From positions 96,119,743 through 96,183,742 of the forward strand of contig NC_134839.1 in assembly GCF_965363235.1 (NCBI RefSeq): 64,000 bases of DNA. The letters run 5' to 3'. Below, piece by piece: positions 56,901 through 64,000 of the stretch (position 1 is the stretch's first letter; every line of letters begins with the position of its first letter). The position numbers were made by a program, and so were the translations under genes. The notes beneath the pieces are model-generated. The model worked only from the letters and a program-made list of their open reading frames with translations. It ran no database searches and had not been told where the DNA came from. This stretch comes from Mytilus galloprovincialis (Eukaryota > Mollusca > Bivalvia > Mytilida > Mytilidae).

Positions 56901-58214
56901 AATGGATATTGTAGCTAAGTGTTTAAGTTACCTTACTGCCCATGCCATGACCATACCAGTTTGTACCTTTTGGCGTGTGAAATATGTTCGATTCCATCTC
57001 AAACTTTGTAGTGCAAGCAGAAAAAATGTACTAGAGCCTATAGAATAGCAATAAAAAGTTGCAATTCCTAAGCGATATTGTACTCTTTGTCAATTTAAAA
57101 CAACAGAACATAAATTCACATAAACTCACATACAAAATAACACAACAGCATTATTGGAAATATATTATCTAAAACAATATTATGTAAAAAAATTAAATTA
57201 TATTCGTACCGTGAATCCGGAACATATGAGTCCAATAAGTTATCAATGTTAGTTCAAAAGGTTCATCCACAAAAACTGACAATATTAAACGTAAGACTTT
57301 ATCAACCAATGCAAAGAATCGAAAACAACTTCATCCTATTGCTGATGATGGTACAGATCATTTTCGGGAGAACACGTTGGGTTAAACCCAGTTTTAAAGT
57401 TAGGTGAACAAATCAAACGTAAATTATAGGTTAATGTCACAATGAATGTCAGGGATCCAGCAGCAAAAACTTTAAAAAAACACAAAAAAAAAACCCACGA
57501 ATCACGGACATCATTTTACGAGCAAGAGTCATTATTACACTCAAGAAGAGTCCGACTCTGTATTGAAAGAAGAAGGATACGTACCAACCGGGTTCTACAT
57601 GCCCAGAACAGCGGAAGTTTGAAAATAGAAAAGGTAAAATCATAGAATTTTAAAAAATCAATATGTAGATCGCGCCTAGTTATTAATTAGAATGTGTAAA
57701 TGATTATCTTTTGGCTCAGTAAACACTTACTTTTAATTTATCTCATGATAGTTTGATAAAGGAAATTCTCTTCGTTTTTATGACATTCTTCGCAGGTGTA
57801 ATTAAATGTTTTTTTTTATTATTAAAGTCATAAATACTTTGTAATTTGATTACACACAGTTATTTATTTTATTAAAGTCATAAATACTTTGTAATTTGAT
57901 TACACACAGTTATTTATTTTAATAAAGTCATAAATACTTTGTAATTTGATTACACACAGTTAATTATTTCGTTAAGCATAAGTAATTAATTCTAAAATAT
58001 AACTACATAGCTATCATGGCTATCAGCTGATGTGAATATTGACCCAAATTTTGACCTATAAATAAACAGGTTGAACCTTACCGGCTAAGTCGTAGAATTT
58101 TTCAGTTTTCAAGGTAGCAGCAACAGCCCAGCATGCCCATTGAATACCAAAATCAACCGCTGCAGCTTTAACTAAATTGCTTTTTGCCAAATTGCTACCC
58201 ATCTCGAATATCAT
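53940..58214 (-). CDS. DUF1295 / steroid 5-alpha-reductase-like membrane protein, complete, five exons
   Basis: Exons 58214-58082, 57037-56932, 56384-56278, 55159-54987, 54215-53940; GT-AG introns, phases consistent, TGA stop. Starting at the second ATG (58202) gives 260 residues; the first in-frame ATG (58214) adds four (MIFE). About six or seven hydrophobic segments, including FGIQWACWAVAATL (18-31), MVMAWAVRLGTFLF (70-83), VFWFYWTVQGVWVLLTLLPT (about 103-122), YIGWGLWVAGFILETVADY and LAVVSPIFLTYLLTNLSGIP. The family signature is GLWKMVQYPNYLGEIMMW (176-193), the HPNYxGE-type NADPH-site motif of sterol and steroid reductases and ICMT-like enzymes, followed by SGIPLQEKSAMRRYG. ADYQKSSFRNNPDNEGQFIN also matches DUF1295. 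Likely an NADPH-dependent reductase in the ER membrane; substrate unknown. Confidence 0.92.
54525..54745 (+). repeat. Dispersed repeat family E, copy 1
   Basis: AATTTTGGGTCCACAATGCT, CTTTATTTGGCATCTTAAAC, CTTCACTGATGAGTCTTTTG and GCAACGCGCGTTTGGTGTAC match 62620-62790. It lies in the last intron of the DUF1295 gene, antisense. Confidence 0.75.
55435..56015 (+). mobile_element. LINE 3' end inside a DUF1295 intron
   Basis: The plus strand reads LRCSNLKFPVETGRWSGIP, then after one frame change TRICHLCGNGIGDEFHYLFK (the C-x2-C...C zinc-like end of many LINE ORF2 proteins), IKLLRNKYIPQYYTANP and a stop at 55812-55814. A 3' UTR follows to TTTATTAATAAAGTATTGAC near 56000. Heavily 5'-truncated. Confidence 0.8.
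56020..56145 (+). repeat. Two SINE family A tails in tandem
   Basis: GGAGATTGACTCATTGGCAC + GCATCCCACATCTTCTTATA, then TGGAGAGTGGTCTCATTGGC + ACTCATACTACAACTTCTTA. They follow the LINE 3' end directly. Confidence 0.6.
56462..56660 (+). repeat. SINE family A, head part
   Basis: GGCTAGGAGCCTGTAGTTCA with A-box-like TAGTTCAGTG, CTGGTTCATGTC, then GGCTGGTGGTTTTCACG. The tail is missing. In intron 2 of the DUF1295 gene. Confidence 0.55.
57038..58081. other. DUF1295 intron 1, holds one tandem repeat
   Basis: Apart from the 50-bp array at 57821 nothing is recognised. The two overlapping frames near 57442-57645 on opposite strands show no domain. Confidence 0.4.
57821..57970. repeat. 50-bp tandem repeat, three copies
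   Basis: A(T/A)TAAAGTCATAAATACTTT + GTAATTTGATTACACACAGT + TATTTATTTT starts at 57821, 57871 and 57921. The third copy ends imperfectly. Confidence 0.95.
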
Positions 58215-59430
58215 AGTCCAAGTGAGTCCAAATTACATAAACAAACTGCTTCCGGGAAAACAAGAGAATGATAAAAGAAAACAGTCACGGTATCGACGAG
58301 GAAAAACTACGGGTTAAAAACGTGAAACACCAACAGTTTAAGATAAGCAGTATACCGACTGTATGGACATACAACTGGTTTAGGAAAAATTCCTTATTCA
58401 ACTTTCGAATGTCAAACCCAAAAACGGATATACTAAAATATACATACATGTTTACTATGTGCGTCTATATACCCCACCAAATATATTGCATGCAATCAGA
58501 GACATATGTATATGTGTATATATGTCTCTGATGCAATCAAGGATGCTTGATGCAATACAAAATTACGACAAAGATACAAATAGTCCTTAAAGTGCTGATT
58601 TATACCTGAAACTATTATACTAGTTAGTATAATAGTCCCGGTTTATACAGAGTTAATTTAGTAAGCATGTGACTGTAATTGTGAATCAGAATTTGGATGT
58701 CCACTAGAAGATTCGATTTTTGTTTTTAGAATTCCCCTCTACACCATCATCTTCTTTTTCTTTTTTTAGACGTGTAAAAAGGAGGAGAAGATAACCCACT
58801 TCTTTTAACCGGCAGAATTTCCTTAAAACGAACTGAAAAGTCGACAGGATAACATAGCCTGGGCGATTAACATTATATTATAAGTTAAAGAAGGACAAAC
58901 AACACTATCTTTGGAGCATAAGATAACAGATACAACACGTTTTACAAATTATTGTCAACTAAAATTCAGGTTAACAGAGGAACGAGAATTTGTATAGTAA
59001 ATTTTACTACATAAATCCTTGAGCGGAATGATAAGATCCCTCACTGGACGAGTGAATTAAAAAGAAAGCAGATGCCCCCTTTTCAAGTTATATGGTTCGC
59101 TACTGACCCCCTACAGATTCAAAGAGGGTTAGTAAAATCCATAGGGGCTGAGTTCTTTTATTTACCTATATGCTTCCTGCCCAATTAATCTGTAATTGTG
59201 ATCCTCGAGCTGTGTCCCAAGTCAAGAACACGACCGGTGAATGTTTTTTAGTTAAATCTTAACTTGTTTGGCGTGTAGTTTGATCGGAGAAAGCAAACTA
59301 GGTCGGCACTTTCACTGTTTCAGAAGCATTTGCAATTATTCATTAAATTTAGGAAAATATCAATTTCTGTTCAATATAAATGTATTTGAACATCTGATTT
59401 TTAATTCTTTGGTATGCAAGTTAATGTTGT
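58215..59430. other. Upstream of DUF1295 gene, nothing recognised
   Basis: 58498-58530 contains AGACATATGTATATGTGTAT + ATATGTCTCTGATG, an inverted pair like the MITE tips elsewhere. 58611-58636 is a hairpin with 12-bp arms (ACTATTATACTA / TAGTATAATAGT). No exon is supported. Confidence 0.35.
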
Positions 59431-59431
59431 G

Positions 59432-59534
<103 letters not shown>

Positions 59535-59990
59535 TATTCTATTTTAGTAGTTTCTCCTTTACTAAATAAAATATTCCTATATCCCTGCATATTCAAAAAT
59601 ATTTAACTTCATGATTTAACAAATTCAAGTATTAATATGCTAGTTATATGCAAACATATATGTAAACGTGTACATGCCCATACATATGACTTGCTTATTA
59701 AGTCGTGTACTGCAATTAAAAGATAAATTCAAATTAATTTCTGGAATTGGTCCTGAAAATGAGTTTTTTTACCAAATGATTGAAGAGATTGTATTATAGG
59801 GAGTCAAATAAATACGGTCAGCCTAACATTTTTCATATCAGATTTTAACACTGATTACATTATGTGACATATGATCTTATGATATGTTTATTTGTATAGC
59901 CACATGAATATATGATCAATGTACTCACGTGCTTTGAGATTTTTTACCGAGTAGTGAGATCTATTATCGCGCTTTGTAACTTTTTAAAAT

Positions 59991-62900
59991 ATGAAAAGAA
60001 CAGTTATACTTTATGTGTATTTTAGTTTCTTAATATGGGGCCTGGTTCAAAGTGAAGACTCGTGTAAAAAGACATCGTCATGTTCTTGTAAATTTTCAAA
60101 TGGAGCAGCTATTAATCTTAACCAGCTTTCAAATACTGATCAAACGCCGAGGTAAGTTGTGTTTTGACTAACCTGCAAATAACAAACCGTATTATTTTTT
60201 TGATACACAGCCTTCTCAGATCATTACAAAATTTAACACAACGATAGTCATTTCAAAAGGTAAATAAAAAAATGTTTTGAACAGCATCTTGACTATATAA
60301 ATCGACAACTGACACCTTCACCAGTTTTAGGTGGGGTTCGTGTCTTTATGTTTTTCTATGTTGTGTCGTGTGTACTGTTATTTTGACTGTTAGTCTTTTA
60401 TTTTAGCCATGGTGTTGTTTTATTTTCAACTTATGCATTTGAATGTTTCGCATCTGTTTTGAAAATCACCACATTTTATTGTGTTTATCTCAGTATTAAA
60501 ATCCATGAAACGAGTGAGTGGGGAAATTAATGTTATTCCAATTATTTGACCAATGCATGCATATATCAGAAACTTAGTCTTCTGTGCACGAATTTATCTT
60601 TTTTTTATACATTCAAATCATATAAAAGTCAAAAACATATTTCACTCGGTCAGTGTTGGTGTGACAATTTGGCAGGTACTCAATGTTCTTTTTTTAAAGC
60701 CGAAGTTTACAGATTGTCACATTTGTACAATCAACAATTAAAGAAGCATAGATATTCAGATAAGCACGTGTACATAACATGAACAATAAGATATAGTTTA
60801 TTTTGATAACGGAGCGATGTTTACGTTTGTTGACTCTCTGCCATTTTGGTTTTACCCTTCGAACTTGCATATTGCGATCACCGAGTTTTTACGAAAAGGG
60901 TCGCGCTGAGGTATCTGCATACGGAAAACATTTCGGCGAATGGAGGGTAACCAAGTAATTGGGACAAATCCTACAAAATACAATTATTGTCTGGGAAGCC
61001 AATAATTAATAAAAAAATCTTCAGAAAAAAGTTTATGTATAAAAGTTTTATAATAAACAATAGCCCTTTAGTTCAGTGGTTGTGGTCTGTTTATGTGGTT
61101 CATTGCCCTTTAGGTCAGTGGTTGTCATCTGTTTATGTGGTTCATAAGTGTTTCTCTTTTCTCGTTTTTTTATCGAGATTAGACTGTTGGTTTTGTTTGG
61201 GCCCTTTATAGCTTGCTGTTCGGTGTGAGCCTAGGCTCCGTGTTGAAGACCGTACCTTGACCTATAATGGTTTACTTTTATAAATGTTGACTTGGATGGA
61301 GAGTTGTCTCATTGGCATTCATAACCACCTCTTCCTATATCTCTTTAGTTATAAAAAAACATATGCATCATTTATTTTTAGTTTGAAGTTCCATATGACT
61401 TTAAACTAGGGTATTAATAAAACTAAAAGTAAGTACATGTGCAACTCTGATAAAAAGCTAATCGAGTGTTGATAATAGTTCAGATATGACATTTGTTAAA
61501 TCATGACATAGACATTTTATTCGGTACACTGACGTGACATGATTAAAATTTTACAATTCATCGTTAAAATAGATATACAAAGATTTAGTATGATTCCCAA
61601 CGAGACAACTCTCCATCCAAGTCACAATTTGTAAAAGAAAAACCATGATAGGTTAAAAGCCTTACAACATGAACCTTTTATTTTGACTTTATATATATAT
61701 ATCAGCACATCAATGTAAAATCTGCAAATTTGCGGAAGCAAATTTTTATTCTTCCCGGGATTCCAACTCATGCTTATATCATTTATGTGCATTGTCGGAA
61801 ATATTAAATTTATTTTTACATGAGCTTAAGATACAAGACGATTTGTGAGTTCGCCGAGATTTTTTCCCTATTTGTAGCGAGTGCGAACATTTAATATTTT
61901 CAAAAGCACAAATGAGTTTTTGTACATTTTATTTTTAAATATTTTTAATAGTTTGCTAATTGCAGGATATATTGAATATAAAACATATTATTCGACATAG
62001 AATCAGAAGATCAATACAGGAATAATAATATTAAAAAAGATACTAATATAAATATTTAAAATAATGAAAACTTCAGAACTTTTAACTTTGAAGCAGTCAC
62101 ACAATCATGCTTGAATTTTTCGTTGCAGCATAGTAATTTTAATTCTGACTTGGCCAATAATATCTATTTTTAGTTCTTATCAGGCCAGGATATTTAATTT
62201 TTTAAATCTTTCTGTTCCTCAACCCAGTTCTTCAGATTATTTTGGTCGTTCCTAGCAATTTTTCAAAGTCACATACACAAGATTTTTTTCTTCAGATTTG
62301 AAGACCAACCAGATCCCGATTCCAATGCGGATATGTATTCCTGGAATCCATGCCAACCTTTCAATGAAGGGGACTGCATGAACGTGGCTGTAAGTTTTTG
62401 AATGCAAATTTGGAACTTCTTCAAGGCATTATAATATAAACTAATGACAAACCAAATAACCCAATTTAGAGTTCTTTGTATAAGTAACTAAAAAAGAATA
62501 AAAGAAAACAACAAGGGATGATTAGTAGTCGATACTCGCGATACAATTTGACAACTATATATAGTATTCATTTTGATTTAATCTTTCTTCTTTCGTTTAT
62601 GATATTGTGTTTTAACAATGTTTTGGAATTTTTGGTCCTCCATGCTCTTTAACTTTGTACTTGTTTTGGCTTTCGAACTTTTTTGATCTGAGCGTCACTG
62701 GTCAGTCTTGTGTGGACGAAACGCGCGTGTAGCGTATTAAATTATAAACCTGGTACCCTTTGATAGCTATTATGCGTGTGTTTCTCTATCCTATATGTTC
62801 TCAAATTTATTTGTATTGTAGTCCTGTCATGTAATGTTGTCATTTTAATGTTATATTTACTATTGCCATAAAAGCGGGAGGTTTGACTAGCCACAAAACC

Positions 62901-63410
62901 AGGTTCAACCCACTATTCTTTTCTTAAAATGTTCTGTACCTATTCAGGAAAATGGCCATTGTTATATCATAGTTCGTTTCTCTGTGTGTTACATTTTAGT
63001 TGTGTTGTGTTTCAATTGTGTCGTAGTTCTCTTATATATTTGATGTGTTTCACTCAGTTTTAGTTTGTAACCCGGATTTGTCACGATCGGTAAAGTTAAA
63101 GATCCAACGACTGGTTTATCTAGATATCTCATACCGTGAAAACATGTTGCTAGTAAATTGACACAACAACGCATCGTAGCATTCAGCCAATTCGTGATGG
63201 TGACCGTAACACTGATGCAGAGTAATTTCAGTCGTTCTTCTTCATAATTGTTGTATAAACGATTTTATATTTTTAGGTTTGTAATGTCCACAATAATATA
63301 CCCAATGCGTCATATTTTACACTTGGCGATCAGGATTCAGCTGTGTTTAGCACTTCAGGAAAAGTAACTAAATTAACATATATTTACGCAGGAACGGGTG
63401 GTGCTCAAAG
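59991..63410 (+). CDS. Secreted Cys-rich protein, MRH/M6P-receptor-like, 5' part (runs off right edge)
   Basis: Exons 59991-60151, 62296-62389, 63277-63410 with GT-AG introns and matching phases; the third ends in a donor (AG|GTAAGC), so more exons lie beyond the window or in its last 590 bases. Residues 1-21 form a signal peptide (MKRTVILYVYFSFLIWGLVQ). C25, C31 and C33 follow, then FSNGAAINLNQLS, YSWNPCQPFNEGDCMNVAVC (C73, C81, C87), YFTLGDQDSAVFS and KLTYIYAGTGGAQR. The order NPCxPF, DC, VC, GDQ, YxGG, R resembles the mannose-6-phosphate receptor homology (MRH) domain, whose binding residues are Gln, Arg, Glu and Tyr; the Q and R types seem present. Likely a lumenal or extracellular glycan-binding protein. 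The C-terminus, and any membrane segment, are not seen. Family call is moderate. Confidence 0.78.
60330..60450 (+). repeat. Dispersed repeat family K, copy 2
   Basis: GGTGGGGTTCGTGTCTTTAT, TTGTGTCGTGTGTACTGTTA and TTTATTTTAGCCATGGTG parallel 36440-36600. In intron 1 of the secreted-protein gene. Confidence 0.6.
60565..60745 (-). repeat. Dispersed repeat family J, copy 2 (inverted)
   Basis: AAACTTAGTCTTCTGTGCAC, GGTCAGTGTTGGTGTGAC and GCCGAAGTTTACAGATTGTC are the complement of copy 1 at 33207-33385. The two overlapping frames at 60546-60782 are shadows of it. Confidence 0.65.
61055..61345 (+). repeat. tRNA-like SINE family A, copy 5, with duplicated head
   Basis: TTTAGTTCAGTGGTTGTGGT + CTGTTTATGTGGTTCATTG and, 40 bp on, TTTAGGTCAGTGGTTGTCAT + CTGTTTATGTGGTTCATAAG. 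Then GGGCCCTTTATAGCTTGCTG, CTCCGTGTTGAAGACCGTAC and GGATGGAGAGTTGTCTCATT. Nearly complete copy. Confidence 0.75.
61346..62295. other. Intron 1 of the secreted-protein gene, remainder
   Basis: 61575-61660 holds an inverted SINE A tail (AACGAGACAACTCTCCATCC). Otherwise AT-rich and unrecognised. Confidence 0.4.
62620..62790 (+). repeat. Dispersed repeat family E, copy 2
   Basis: TTTTTGGTCCTCCATGCTCT, TGAGCGTCACTGGTCAGTC, GACGAAACGCGCGTGTAGCG and TAAACCTGGTACCCTTTGAT. In intron 2 of the secreted-protein gene. Confidence 0.75.
62870..63150 (+). repeat. Dispersed repeat family L
   Basis: AAGCGGGAGGTTTGACTAGC, CACAAAACCAGGTTCAACCC, GTGTGTTACATTTTAGTTGT and TCAGTTTTAGTTTGTAACCC form a unit I recall as common in bivalve sequence. 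No second copy is in this window, so this rests on memory. Confidence 0.4.
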
Positions 63411-64000
63411 GTAAGCTATCAGTACTCCCAGAATGGTAAAGGTAATTACGAATAAGTCGTTTAGACATTTTATACGCACAGTGCAACAGCGGAACAATAA
63501 GCATTATTTAACATTTACCTGTTTTGATAATGCATATACAGTAATATAGTGTTGCAATTTAAACAACTACTTTGAGAAAGGACAAAATCATGTTGATCAT
63601 CATTGTTTAGATGTTGAGGCTGCCGCTGTACAGGGTTTTAAAATTTTCCAACAATTTCAGCTTTCGGTTGATTAATATTTTGTTGTCATATAAAATGACA
63701 ACCATCATTTCTGTGCGTTTTCCCCCTCCTGTGACCGAACACAGTCTAAGAGTAACCAATATGACAAAATAAAGTGTGTGATAAACGTCAAAGAAGCTTC
63801 TATCAACAACAAAAGGCCCGAAGACACATCTCTAGATTTATCGTAAGATGTTTATGTTCAAGTGTCCATACAATATTTCAGTTTCATGTTTATTCGTTAT
63901 TAAGGCCCAACTTCTACAGATTGAACAAAACATTTATTATTTCTTATTCCATATATAAATGCCAAGATTTTAGACTAATGAATCAAATTTAGTAGAACTA
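63411..64000. other. Intron 3 side of the secreted-protein gene, nothing recognised
   Basis: No further exon of the gene is convincing here. The 72-residue frame at 63774-63992 shows no domain and no acceptor in phase. Confidence 0.4.

Overview
The window is AT-rich animal DNA with small exons, GT-AG introns and dense short repeats. The host genes read best as lophotrochozoan. The repeat set (tRNA-like SINE tails, elements ending in TATACGACCGC, families with strings of TCCG or GTC) is what I associate with bivalve molluscs, most likely a mussel (Mytilus or a relative). The organism call is inference; the exon models below come from the sequence.

Five host protein genes can be modelled. (1) CATIP, a ciliogenesis/actin protein, minus strand, 10 coding exons, 23451 to 14828, complete at 393 residues. 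(2) A divergent plus-strand gene of three exons (23627-29661) for an unrecognised 81-residue acidic protein; its start lies 175 bp from the CATIP start, so the two probably share a promoter. (3) Cytochrome c, minus strand, 43028 to 39838, complete at 110 residues, with its ATG split by an intron. (4) A DUF1295 / steroid-reductase-like multi-pass membrane protein, minus strand, five exons, 58214 to 53940, complete. (5) The first three exons of a secreted Cys-rich protein on the plus strand (59991-63410), running off the right edge.

Layout: 1-2440 holds part of a Ty3/gypsy-like LTR element (fossil), minus strand. 4.4-7.3 kb holds a broken Penelope-like element and a LINE 3' end. 7.9-13.4 kb is MITE, SINE and degenerate repeat ground. 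14.8-29.7 kb holds the divergent pair CATIP and the 81-residue gene, whose introns carry TIR elements, an SGNH-like exon and a 33-bp minisatellite. 29.9-39.5 kb is mostly copies of one TIR-like element (family C), including a recent 1.2-kb tandem duplication. 39.8-43.1 kb is cytochrome c. 44.8-51.2 kb holds LINE debris and a 2.36-kb TIR element carrying seven copies of a 17-bp near-palindrome. 53.9-58.2 kb is the DUF1295 gene and 60-64 kb the secreted protein.

The genes do not form an operon-like unit; the only functional coupling suggested by the sequence is the CATIP / small-gene head-to-head pair. The observations most worth following are the 17-bp iterated element at 48.9-51.2 kb, the split start codon of cytochrome c, the SGNH-like exon with intact splice sites inside CATIP intron 1, and the unidentified small gene.
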